From contig CAMNRO010000016.1 of assembly GCA_946553045.1 (NCBI GenBank), positions 1 to 50,581 of the forward strand: DNA of 50,581 bases. The letters are read 5' to 3'. This document shows, in pieces, positions 17,835-25,734 of the stretch; the first letter of the stretch is position 1; the number at the start of each line of letters is the position of its first letter. Under the pieces are notes generated by a model, which was given only the letters and a program-made list of their open reading frames with translations, was not told the origin of the DNA and searched no databases. Source of the DNA: an uncultured Porphyromonadaceae bacterium (GTDB lineage: Bacteria; Bacteroidota; Bacteroidia; Bacteroidales; Muribaculaceae). The position numbers were made by a program, and so were the translations under genes.

Positions 17835-18950
17835 ATGAATATACTACACAGAATCAGCATATTTGCCGCAGCTCTTCTCTGCGCGTCGACTCTCATGGCT
17901 CAGGACGAGCAGGGTGTTGTGCGTCGTCGCACGGCAGACCGTAATGCGCCCAAGCAACAGGACGGTACGGTCGTGACAGAGCGCATGCAGAATTTCTACT
18001 CCGAGAATCCCAATTCGGTGAGCGATGCCGACCGTCAGTGGATGCGCGTGATATATCGCTCCATAGACCTTGAAAAAGATAAGAACGCGGCACTCTACTT
18101 CCCCGAGGAGCCTGTGGCAGGGCAGGAAAATCTTTTCCGTATAATCATGCGTCTGCTTGCGTCGAATACCATTCCTGCATATGAATATCTCGACGGCCGC
18201 GAAATTTTCACCGACAACTATCGGGTGAAGGTGCGCGATGTCCTCGAACGCTTCTACATTCCTTTTACCGATGCCAAAGGCTCGTCGGAAAAGAATCCGC
18301 GATTCGAAATCGACGAGAACGACGTGCCGACAAACGAGGTGCTGTCCTATTATATCGTGGAACGCTGGGAGTACGATACCCGCAACAACCGTCTGCGCCC
18401 TACAGTTGAAGCTGTCTGCCCGGTGCTGCACCGCAGCGGCGATTTCGGAGGCGATGCATTGAAATACCCGATGTTCTGGGTGAAATTCACAGATTTGCGT
18501 CCCTATCTCGCAGCCCAGACAATATTTGTGGACGACGATAACAATCTGCCCACATGCACCTACGACGACTTCTTCACCCTAACGATGTACGACGGAGACA
18601 TCTATAAGACCCGTAATCTGAAAAACCGCTCGATGGCGCAGCTTTATCCTGACCCCGATAATCTGAAAAAGGCTCAGGACAGTATTCAGAACCGCCTCGA
18701 TGAGTTCGAAAAGAAACTCTGGGTGCCCTCGCGCGAAGAGGTCATTGCCGCCCGGGAGGCGCGTGAGGCCATTGCTGCCGGTCAGAATCCCGACTCGGTG
18801 TCGGTGAAGGCGACGCCAAAGACGTCTAATACCCGCGCTGCGCGGCGTTCGACAAAGCGTTCGTCGAAAGCTCCTAAAGTCAAAGAGTCGAAGCCAAAGT
18901 CTTCGTCAGGAGCCTCTAATGCCACCCGGTCTGTGCGGCGGCGCCGCTGA
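17835..18950 (+). CDS. gldN: T9SS ring protein GldN/PorN
   Basis: 371 residues with a signal peptide (about residues 1-22, ending LMAQ). The core (about residues 55-260) has the GldN/PorN pattern, including WMRVIYRSIDL, NAALYFPEEP and MFWVKFTDLRPYLA. The C-terminal tail from about residue 320 is a low-complexity Lys/Arg/Ser/Ala stretch of variable sequence. GldN binds GldK and GldM in the periplasm. It is the last gene of the cluster and is followed by a terminator hairpin at 18970-18999. Confidence 0.94.
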   Translation: MNILHRISIFAAALLCASTLMAQDEQGVVRRRTADRNAPKQQDGTVVTERMQNFYSENPNSVSDADRQWMRVIYRSIDLEKDKNAALYFPEEPVAGQENLFRIIMRLLASNTIPAYEYLDGREIFTDNYRVKVRDVLERFYIPFTDAKGSSEKNPRFEIDENDVPTNEVLSYYIVERWEYDTRNNRLRPTVEAVCPVLHRSGDFGGDALKYPMFWVKFTDLRPYLAAQTIFVDDDNNLPTCTYDDFFTLTMYDGDIYKTRNLKNRSMAQLYPDPDNLKKAQDSIQNRLDEFEKKLWVPSREEVIAAREAREAIAAGQNPDSVSVKATPKTSNTRAARRSTKRSSKAPKVKESKPKSSSGASNATRSVRRRR

Positions 18951-18969
18951 TGGGTGAAAAAAAAGAATT

Positions 18970-19004
18970 AGGATTAATGGTTTTATGGCTGTTAATCCTT
19001 TTTA
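18970..19004 (+). terminator. Terminator after gldN
   Basis: An 8-bp stem (18970-18977 with 18992-18999) with a 14-nt loop is followed by TTTTT. It lies between gldN and the MFS gene and probably separates the T9SS operon from the next unit. Confidence 0.6.
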
Positions 19005-19021
19005 CATATATGGAATAGACT

Positions 19022-20173
19022 ATGAATAAGTCGCTTCTGTCTCTTGCTTTCGGAACATTTGCCCTCGGCATAGCCGAATTCGGCATGATGGGCATTCTCA
19101 ATGATGTTGCTTCAGACCTCGGAATAAATGTTGTCGACGCAGGGCATCTGATTTCGTCATATTCGGCCGGTGTGGCTGTCGGGGCCCCATTTCTGATAAT
19201 ACTGCGCAAGCTTCCCCTTCGGCGTCTGATGCTGCTGCTCGCCGGCGTGATAGCTCTTGGAAATGCAATGGTGGCGCTGTCTCCCAATTTTATATGCCTT
19301 CTTATTTCCCGATTTATTTCCGGCTTGCCTCATGGAGCGTTTTTCGGAGCCGGGGCTATTGTGTGCTCCCGTCTTGCCGGACAAGGCAAGGGTGCTTCGG
19401 CAGTTGCTGTGCTTGTCGGAGGTATGACTGTGGCAAACCTTATAGGAGTACCCGGTTTTACTTTCCTTTGCAATCTGGTTTCCTGGAGACTGCCATTCGG
19501 AGTTGTTTCTGTATGCGGTGCCGCTGCCTTTATGGCTATACGAAGCTGGGTTCCTGTATTGTCTCCGTTGCCCGATACCGGTGTCAGGGGGCAGTTCCGG
19601 TTTCTGGCTCACCTTGCGCCATGGCTTATCTACGGAGGAGTGTTCTTCGGGCAGGCAAGTGTCTACTGCTGGCTTAGTTATATAGCGCCAATCATGACGG
19701 AGGTAGCCGGATTCAGCAACGAAGCCATGTCGCTCATCATGGTTGTTGTAGGAGGTGGCATGGTTTTCGGCAATATTTTGGCCGGAAAGCTGGCAGACCG
19801 TTACTCTCCGGCTCTTGTCACTGCTGTTTTCGCTTCGGTTGTCGTAGTGCTGATGCCACTTGTATATTTTTTCGCCGCTCATAAGATTCCATCGGTCGTT
19901 TTTGCGTTTGTGGCTCCGGCTTTGCTCTTTGGCATCGGAGGACCGCTGCAATATATTATTGTCAAATTTGCCAAAGGGGGCGAAATGCTCGGTGGTGCCG
20001 GCATTCAGATAGCGTTCAATGTGTCGAATGCCGTTGCGGCCGTAATCGGCGGCATGGCTATCCATCACGGCCTCGGTCTGGCATCGCCGGCTCTGGTCGG
20101 AGTGCCGTGTGCTGTCATCGGAGCAAGTTCTCTGTTCATTTTATATCATAAATATCACACTCAAGGCGCATGA
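19022..20173 (+). CDS. MFS efflux transporter (DHA1/AraJ-like)
   Basis: 383 residues with about 12 hydrophobic helices, so an inner-membrane major facilitator. The N-terminal pattern (GTFALGIAEFGMMGILNDVASDLG, kept here in outline only) and the helix-4 segment SGLPHGAFFGAGA resemble the AraJ/Bcr-type drug:H+ antiporter group. The substrate is unknown. Its TGA overlaps the ATG of a regulator with a metal-binding domain, which suggests the transporter is controlled by, or co-expressed with, a metal or thiol-sensing protein. Confidence 0.88.
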   Translation: MNKSLLSLAFGTFALGIAEFGMMGILNDVASDLGINVVDAGHLISSYSAGVAVGAPFLIILRKLPLRRLMLLLAGVIALGNAMVALSPNFICLLISRFISGLPHGAFFGAGAIVCSRLAGQGKGASAVAVLVGGMTVANLIGVPGFTFLCNLVSWRLPFGVVSVCGAAAFMAIRSWVPVLSPLPDTGVRGQFRFLAHLAPWLIYGGVFFGQASVYCWLSYIAPIMTEVAGFSNEAMSLIMVVVGGGMVFGNILAGKLADRYSPALVTAVFASVVVVLMPLVYFFAAHKIPSVVFAFVAPALLFGIGGPLQYIIVKFAKGGEMLGGAGIQIAFNVSNAVAAVIGGMAIHHGLGLASPALVGVPCAVIGASSLFILYHKYHTQGA

Positions 20174-20730
20174 ATCCTACTGTAGTAATATCGAATATGG
20201 TGTGCCGTCATTGTGTGGCGGCTGTCGAGGGTGCTCTGCAGCGTGCCGGTATTGCCTACGATGCTGTCGAGATAGGGAAAGTATATCTTGGAAAACAGCT
20301 CACGGCTGAAGAGACAAGGCTGCTTGACGCCGAACTCGGTCCACTTGGCTTCCGACGTATCGACAGCGATGAGGAAGCTATCGTAGAGGCTGCCAAGAGG
20401 GCTGTAATGCACCATGTGCGCGACGAGGCCGAGTGTCGCCTTAAACTTTCGGCATGTATAGAGGCTCAGCTTGGCATGAGCTATGCCGCCGTAAGCCGTC
20501 TGTTTTCTCAGCATGAGGGCCGCACTATAGAGAAATATCACCAGGCTCAGAAAGTGGAGCGCGTGAAGGAACTTCTTCAGCAGGGACATCGTTCGCTCGA
20601 TGAAATTGCTGATATTGTAGGCTATTCGAGTGGGGCGCATCTGTCTCGCCGTTTCAAGGACGTCACAGGCATGACTCCTACTGAATATATGAAACTTCAG
20701 CCTCCGAGAATTTCTCTTGATAAAATATGA
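20170..20730 (+). CDS. AraC-type regulator with HMA-like metal-binding domain
   Basis: 186 residues. The N-terminal part (about 1-70) has the heavy-metal-associated pattern with a perfect MxCxxC motif (M10, C12, C15) and ferredoxin-like secondary structure. The C-terminal part (about 92-178) is a double helix-turn-helix of the AraC family, ending in SSGAHLSRRFKDVTGMTPTEY. The usual sugar-binding domain is absent. This suggests a regulator that senses Cu(I) or another soft metal directly. It overlaps the MFS gene before it and the unknown gene after it by 4 nt each. Metal sensing is inference from the motif. Confidence 0.85.
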   Translation: MNPTVVISNMVCRHCVAAVEGALQRAGIAYDAVEIGKVYLGKQLTAEETRLLDAELGPLGFRRIDSDEEAIVEAAKRAVMHHVRDEAECRLKLSACIEAQLGMSYAAVSRLFSQHEGRTIEKYHQAQKVERVKELLQQGHRSLDEIADIVGYSSGAHLSRRFKDVTGMTPTEYMKLQPPRISLDKI

Positions 20731-21464
20731 ATATCGACGATTTCCTTAAAGCAGTAGATAAGCCCGTTGTCTATACTGTAAATTACGGGCCTGTCAGCCT
20801 TTCGCTTACTCGTAAAGCGATGATACGCGAAGCTATGCTTGCCTGTGCCTCGAAACAGCTTGAACTTGAGGTCGAAAGAAGCCGGGCAATCGTTACGCCG
20901 TTGGGTTCGTGTAAGTCCGTATCATATTGTGGCGGTATTATTGTCGTGAGAATGTTGCAGAAAGGAGAACTGCTATGCTATCAGACCGATATGGATTTCG
21001 ATAGTGCTGCCGATGTTCTTGCTGATTTTTTCGAGAAGAGTGTCTTGCCTTCATGTGTATGCTGGCGGAAATATTATTCAGTGGCAGAAAAAGACAGGTC
21101 GTTCATGCTTTTGACATCAGAAAGTACATATCGTTTTGTGTCTTTTCGCGATGTTGAAACGGAATTGTCGCGGATTGACGAAGGACTGTGCTCTATGTTC
21201 AGTCTTCGCACAGAAACCGGGTTGGAGGGCTATTTTGAAGTGAGTCGAGGTGACGGATGTTATCTCCTTGAGGTCACGACCGGAATCGGAGATGACGATC
21301 GCGGTTTCCGCACCGAATGTCGCGACAGGGCCTGTTTGCTTGCATGGCTGCGAAAGTTTTACGACGAAATGAGTTATCCGGTTTTTGATAGCTCCTGGGA
21401 GGAATTTAATATACAGGAATACTATAAAACACTGATTGATAAATATCTTGACAATGAAAAATAA
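20727..21464 (+). CDS. Unknown protein
   Basis: 245 residues, no signal peptide and no membrane segment. I recognise no domain. The sequence is acidic with scattered Cys residues (for example SYCGG and LPSCVCWRKYY) and repeated short stretches ending in a Trp-rich C-terminal part. It is chained by a 4-nt overlap to the HMA-AraC gene and overlaps the Sel1-repeat gene by 11 nt, so all are probably in one transcript. A paired role with the Sel1 protein is possible but unproven. Confidence 0.7.
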   Translation: MNIDDFLKAVDKPVVYTVNYGPVSLSLTRKAMIREAMLACASKQLELEVERSRAIVTPLGSCKSVSYCGGIIVVRMLQKGELLCYQTDMDFDSAADVLADFFEKSVLPSCVCWRKYYSVAEKDRSFMLLTSESTYRFVSFRDVETELSRIDEGLCSMFSLRTETGLEGYFEVSRGDGCYLLEVTTGIGDDDRGFRTECRDRACLLAWLRKFYDEMSYPVFDSSWEEFNIQEYYKTLIDKYLDNEK

Positions 21465-22713
21465 TTATAGCGACAAAGTGTCGCGTGCGATAGAGCTTAT
21501 ATGGCAGAAATTCGACAGCGATTCGCATCGCGAGGGATTCGGTCTGCTCGTTGAGGCAGCCCGCGAAGACGACGCGGATGCATTCTGTTTCCTTGGCCGT
21601 TGTTATCTCGGCCAGGAGTATGTTCATGATACGGAAGTCTTTGAGTGTGACGATGAAAAAGGTCTCGAACTGATACGCGAGAGCGTGCGTCGCGGCAGTG
21701 CGACAGGAGTCCTCGTTGCTCTTCGGTGCGGAGCTCTCACACCTTCGCTTGAAGAAGAAATGCCTTTCGCGAATTTGCGCGAGGCATTCGAGAAAGTGAT
21801 GATATATGCGCAGTCGGGCAGTGCTTTTGCAATGTATGTCATCGGCAATGCCTGGTATTGGGGCGATTTGCTTCTTATTTGCCCCGAATTGCAGACTAAA
21901 TTCACCGATGTCAAGGTCTATAATTCTGTGGCGTGGCTAAGTGCGGTGGTGTTCTACGAGAATACATTCGAGCGCGGTCTCGGACTTGCATTCGGCAATT
22001 ACCAGAAAATATACGACTCGGGGCTGGCGCAGATTCTTCAAAGCCGCTTCGAATACTATTTTAATATCTTGGCAGATTGGGGCGACCCCGATATCTGTAA
22101 TAACTATGCATGCTATTGCAGCAAGCAAGACGACAGTGAGAGAGCCCTCCAATACTATGAGAAGGCTGCAGAAGGCGGAAATGTGGACGCTTTATACAAT
22201 CTCGGCAGCATGTACTACAATGGTGAGGTCGTTGAGGAAGATACTGTAAAGGCTTTTGATTATTTCAACCGTGCCGCCCGGCGCAATTATGTGAACGCTT
22301 TCTTCATGGTTGGGTGTTACTATTTTGAAGGAAGCGAACCGGTGGCTCAGGATTACGCCGAGGCTGTGAAATGGATGCGTCTGGCCCTCGAAAACGGTTT
22401 CAAGAGTGCCTGGAAAGCCGCCGGAATACTTGCAGTGTGTCTGCAGAACGGACTCGGAACAAAACAGAACGATGACGAGGCATTTGAGCTGCTCGAGTAT
22501 ATTGTCGAATCCGATAATCTCGATAACTTCTGGTCGCCGCTCGATGGACTTTTATATACAGCTCTCGGTGTTGCCTACGCATTTGGACGAGGTGTTGAAA
22601 AGAATATTGAGACCGGACTGGAATACCTCAACGAAGCCATCGAACTCGGTTGCCACAAGGCCTTGGTCTATAAGGAAGAATTGCTTGGCTCCGACAAAGG
22701 TGGCAATCGCTAA
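21454..22713 (+). CDS. Sel1-repeat (TPR-like) protein
   Basis: 419 residues from the ATG at 21454; a TTG at 21436 lies in frame but is less likely. No signal peptide, so cytosolic. The second half has Sel1-like repeats, seen as A..YY.KAAEGGNVDALYNLG, A..YFNRAARRNYVNAFFMVG and A.KWMRLALENGFKSAWK units about 36 residues apart, plus a C-terminal degenerate repeat. Such proteins act as scaffolds. The N-terminal 200 residues contain weaker, acidic helical repeats. The TAA stop overlaps the nrdG stop on the other strand. Confidence 0.85.
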   Translation: MKNNYSDKVSRAIELIWQKFDSDSHREGFGLLVEAAREDDADAFCFLGRCYLGQEYVHDTEVFECDDEKGLELIRESVRRGSATGVLVALRCGALTPSLEEEMPFANLREAFEKVMIYAQSGSAFAMYVIGNAWYWGDLLLICPELQTKFTDVKVYNSVAWLSAVVFYENTFERGLGLAFGNYQKIYDSGLAQILQSRFEYYFNILADWGDPDICNNYACYCSKQDDSERALQYYEKAAEGGNVDALYNLGSMYYNGEVVEEDTVKAFDYFNRAARRNYVNAFFMVGCYYFEGSEPVAQDYAEAVKWMRLALENGFKSAWKAAGILAVCLQNGLGTKQNDDEAFELLEYIVESDNLDNFWSPLDGLLYTALGVAYAFGRGVEKNIETGLEYLNEAIELGCHKALVYKEELLGSDKGGNR

Positions 22714-23195
22714 AGTTCGACAATAGAGCCGCCAAGGCTTGCCGGAACGTCGATCAGACGTTGGTTGGACGAGCCTCGGAACAGGAGGCTGGTGTCGCGC
22801 AGGGCTTCGATAAATGGGCCGTCTACAAGCACATCGACGAACTTCAGGAGTTCGCGCATGGCCTCGGTTCCGTGTTTAAGTAGCTCTTCGAATGTAAAGC
22901 CGGTATAGCACCATATGGTGTAGCCGGCTTTTTTTATTTCGCGGGCAAGCGGCAGAATGGCTTCGGCAGAATACATGGGGTCGCCGCCGGAGAATGTGAC
23001 GTTGAAGTCGTTGTAGAGCACGGTTTTCATCACTTCATTTATGGTCATAGGTGTGCCGGAGGCAAAATCCCAGGTCTGCTGGTTGTGGCAGCCCGGACAG
23101 CGGTGGCGGCAGCCTGCAAAGTATATAGATGTTCTCAGGCCTGGACCGTCGACCGACGTTCCTTCGACTATGCGCACGATGTTTATTGTGTCCAT
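22710..23195 (-). CDS. nrdG: Anaerobic ribonucleotide reductase activase
   Basis: Radical-SAM enzyme of 161 residues that generates the glycyl radical on NrdD under anoxia. The iron-sulfur motif is CRHRCPGC (CxxxCxxC), followed by FSGGDP and an IWCYTG segment. I chose the ATG at 23195, since the upstream in-frame start at 23204 is TTG. It follows nrdD by 72 nt. A 13-bp hairpin sits in that gap, just upstream of the start codon. Confidence 0.95.
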   Translation of the reverse strand: MDTINIVRIVEGTSVDGPGLRTSIYFAGCRHRCPGCHNQQTWDFASGTPMTINEVMKTVLYNDFNVTFSGGDPMYSAEAILPLAREIKKAGYTIWCYTGFTFEELLKHGTEAMRELLKFVDVLVDGPFIEALRDTSLLFRGSSNQRLIDVPASLGGSIVEL

Positions 23196-23210
23196 TTCAT
23201 TCAAGAAAAG

Positions 23211-23244
23211 AGGAGTTTAGATGGCGCTTGTCATCTAAACTCCT
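23211..23244 (-). terminator. Hairpin between nrdD and nrdG
   Basis: A perfect 12-bp stem (23211-23222 with 23233-23244), extendable by one G-C pair, with a 9-10-nt loop. On the transcribed minus strand it is followed by CTTTTCTT and then the nrdG start 16 nt away. It may act as a partial terminator that lowers nrdG relative to nrdD, or as an mRNA processing or stabilising site. Confidence 0.6.
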
Positions 23245-23267
23245 GGTTTTTAATTCTGTAAAACTGA

Positions 23268-25475
23268 TTATTCGTGAACGATGCGGTCGTTGAGTTCGGC
23301 GAGTTTTGCCTTGTTCCAGCGGTCGGTTGTTCCGACGAGATAGCCTGTTATGCGCTGCAGGCGGTCGATGGCATGGCTGCCGCAGTGGGGGCATGTCTCG
23401 AGTTCGGCCGATGCGTCTTCATAACCGCAGTTCATGCATCTGTTGCGGGTGTGGTTGACCGAGCAGTAGCCGATGTTATTCTTGTCCATGAGGTCTACAA
23501 TCGAGGCGATGGCGTCGGGATTGTGGGTTGCATCGCCGTCGATTTCCACATAGAAAATGTGTCCGCCGCCGGTCAGGGCATGGTAGGGTGCTTCTACTTC
23601 GGCTTTGTGGCGTGGCGAGCAGTGGTAGTAGACGGGCACATGGTTGGAATTGGTGTAGTAGATTTTGTCGGTTACACCGGGAATGTCGCCGAATGTCTTG
23701 CGGTCTTTGGTCGTGAACTTGCCGGAGAGTCCTTCGGCCGGTGTGGCAAGAACGGAGAAGTTGTGCTGGTAGCGCTCGCTGAAATCGTTCACGCGGCTAC
23801 GCATGTAGCTAACAATCCGCAGACCGAGGGCCTGTGCTTCTTCGCTTTCGCCGTGATGTTTGCCGATGAGGGCGATGAGGCATTCGGCAAGGCCGATGAA
23901 GCCGACACCGAGTGTGCCCTGGTTGATTACAGGCTCGATGGTGTCTTCGGGGGAGAGAGCACTACCGCCGTTCCACAGCTTCGACATAAGCAGGGGGAAT
24001 TGTTTTGCAAGAGCTGTCTTCTGGAAGTTGAATCGGTCGTTGAGCTGACGGGCTGTTATTTCGAGTACGTTGTCGAGCTTGCGGAAGAAGTTGTCGATGC
24101 GTTCGTTGCGGTCCTGAACGGGCATGCATTCTATGGCAAGGCGCACGAGATTGATGGTTGTGAACGAAAGATTGCCTCGTCCTACCGATGTCTTCTCTCC
24201 GAAACGGTTTTCGAACACTCGTGTGCGGCAACCCATTGTCGCAACCTCGTAGAGATAGCGTTTGGGGTCATCGGCGCGCCATTTGTCGTGGTGATTGAAG
24301 GTGGCGTCGAGGTTTACGAAGTTGGGGAAGAAGCGGCGTGCGGTCACTTTGCAGGCCAGACGGTAGAGGTCGTGGTTGGGGTCTTCGGGCAGGTAGCTTA
24401 CGCCGCGTTTTTTCTTCCATATCTGAATCGGGAAGATGGCGGTAGCGCCGTTGCCTACACCTTCGTATGTAGAGTTGAGGAGTTCGCGGATAATGCAGCG
24501 TCCTTCGGCCGATGTGTCGGTTCCGTAGTTGATGGAACTGAATACAACCTGATTGCCGCCGCGGCTGTGGATTGTGTTCATGTTGTGTATGAACGCTTCC
24601 ATGGCCTGATGCACGCGGGCCACAGTTCTGTTCATGGCATGCTGCAGGAGCCGCTCGTCTCCCTGAAGGCCGTCGACAGGCTTGTTGAGGTAGTCGTCGA
24701 ACTTCATGTTTTTCATTTCGCTGAGGTCTCGACCGGTCAGTTTTTCGAGATTCTCGATTTCTTCGATGAAAGAAGAGCGAACAAAGGGTGCCAGATAGAA
24801 ATCGAATGCCGGAATTGCCTGGCCTCCATGCATTTCATTCTGGGCTGTTTCGAGCGATATGCAGGCGATGACACTTGCGGTTTCTATGCGCTTTGCGGGG
24901 CGCGATTCGCCATGGCCGGCAATGAAACCGTAGTTGAGGATATTGTCGAGGGGATGCTGTACACAGGTGAGGCTTTTGGTAGGGTAGTAGTCTTTGTCGT
25001 GTATGTGTATGTAGTTGTTGCGCACGGCGTCGCGAGCCTCGGGTGTGAGCAGATAGTCGTCTACGAATGGTTTTGTAGTCTCGCTGGCGAACTTCATCAT
25101 CATGCCTGCGGGCGAATCGGTGTTCATGTTCGCATTTTCGCGGGTGATGTCGTTGTTTTTTGCCTCGATGATTTCATGGAACATGTCGCGGGTCTTGGCC
25201 TTTCGGGCAATGCTGCGCTGGTCGCGATAGGCGATATAGCGCTTGGCAACTTCCTTTCGGGGGCTGTTCATGAGTTCGAGCTCCACCATGTCCTGAATGT
25301 CTTCGACGGTCATGCGCTCGTGGCCTTTGGCACCGATGCGGTCGGCTATTTTCTGAATCAGAGCCTCGTCTTCGCCAAGCTCGGTAGTGAGCATGGCTTT
25401 TCGGATTGCCGCCTTGATCTTTTCTTCGTTATAACCCACGACGCGACCGTCGCGTTTGACTACTACCTGTATCAT
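23268..25475 (-). CDS. nrdD: Anaerobic ribonucleoside-triphosphate reductase
   Basis: Class III reductase of 735 residues that makes dNTPs without oxygen. It has an N-terminal ATP-cone (about 1-95; VVKRDGRVVGYNEEKI), the catalytic barrel, a C-terminal zinc site (CMNCGYED and CPHCGSH) and the glycyl-radical motif RITGYLVG with the radical predicted at G711. It uses NrdG as activase. The promoter and a leader hairpin lie just upstream. Confidence 0.97.
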   Translation of the reverse strand: MIQVVVKRDGRVVGYNEEKIKAAIRKAMLTTELGEDEALIQKIADRIGAKGHERMTVEDIQDMVELELMNSPRKEVAKRYIAYRDQRSIARKAKTRDMFHEIIEAKNNDITRENANMNTDSPAGMMMKFASETTKPFVDDYLLTPEARDAVRNNYIHIHDKDYYPTKSLTCVQHPLDNILNYGFIAGHGESRPAKRIETASVIACISLETAQNEMHGGQAIPAFDFYLAPFVRSSFIEEIENLEKLTGRDLSEMKNMKFDDYLNKPVDGLQGDERLLQHAMNRTVARVHQAMEAFIHNMNTIHSRGGNQVVFSSINYGTDTSAEGRCIIRELLNSTYEGVGNGATAIFPIQIWKKKRGVSYLPEDPNHDLYRLACKVTARRFFPNFVNLDATFNHHDKWRADDPKRYLYEVATMGCRTRVFENRFGEKTSVGRGNLSFTTINLVRLAIECMPVQDRNERIDNFFRKLDNVLEITARQLNDRFNFQKTALAKQFPLLMSKLWNGGSALSPEDTIEPVINQGTLGVGFIGLAECLIALIGKHHGESEEAQALGLRIVSYMRSRVNDFSERYQHNFSVLATPAEGLSGKFTTKDRKTFGDIPGVTDKIYYTNSNHVPVYYHCSPRHKAEVEAPYHALTGGGHIFYVEIDGDATHNPDAIASIVDLMDKNNIGYCSVNHTRNRCMNCGYEDASAELETCPHCGSHAIDRLQRITGYLVGTTDRWNKAKLAELNDRIVHE

Positions 25476-25514
25476 CGTCTGTTTTTAGTGTGTATTGTTC
25501 GGTTTGACATTTCA

Positions 25515-25539
25515 AAAGAGCCCTGATAGGGGGCTCTTT
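25515..25539 (-). promoter_or_regulatory. Hairpin in nrdD leader
   Basis: A 9-bp GC-rich stem (25515-25523 with 25531-25539) with a 7-nt loop, followed on the minus strand by a short T-run. With the predicted start of transcription near 25545 it would lie at the very 5' end of the nrdD mRNA. Attenuation or mRNA protection is possible. Confidence 0.45.
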
Positions 25540-25551
25540 CAAATAACACTG

Positions 25552-25583
25552 CAAAGCTATGAATATTTCACGAATCGGGCAAC
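25552..25583 (-). promoter_or_regulatory. Promoter of nrdD
   Basis: On the minus strand, GTTG (25580-25583; one mismatch), a 20-nt spacer and TAGCTTTG (25552-25559; full match). The leader would be about 70 nt. Confidence 0.5.
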
Positions 25584-25597
25584 TTTTCAGAGCTGAA

Positions 25598-25637
25598 AAT
25601 GTTCAAAAATTTTCAATTTAGAAAACTTTTGAACATT
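25598..25637. promoter_or_regulatory. Inverted repeat upstream of nrdD promoter
   Basis: Two 17-nt arms (25598-25614 and 25621-25637) are inverted copies with one difference and a 6-nt AT-rich spacer. The element lies 15 nt upstream of the proposed -33 box. A related half-site sequence recurs near 25685-25699. It could be an operator for oxygen- or dNTP-linked control, or the 3' hairpin of the SGNH gene. It is not the NrdR box that I know. Confidence 0.4.
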
Positions 25638-25734
25638 ACGAAAAATATAAAATTCTGATAAGTAGATTGTTAGGTGAGTGAAATGGAAAACTTTTGAAAG
25701 CTGAATTTCGATATTGTGTTGATTAAAAGCGCAT

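Noticed and set aside
23274..25526. 750-codon plus-strand open frame opposite nrdD
   Set aside because: It is the antisense shadow of nrdD, with low-complexity translation, and nrdD shows all family motifs.
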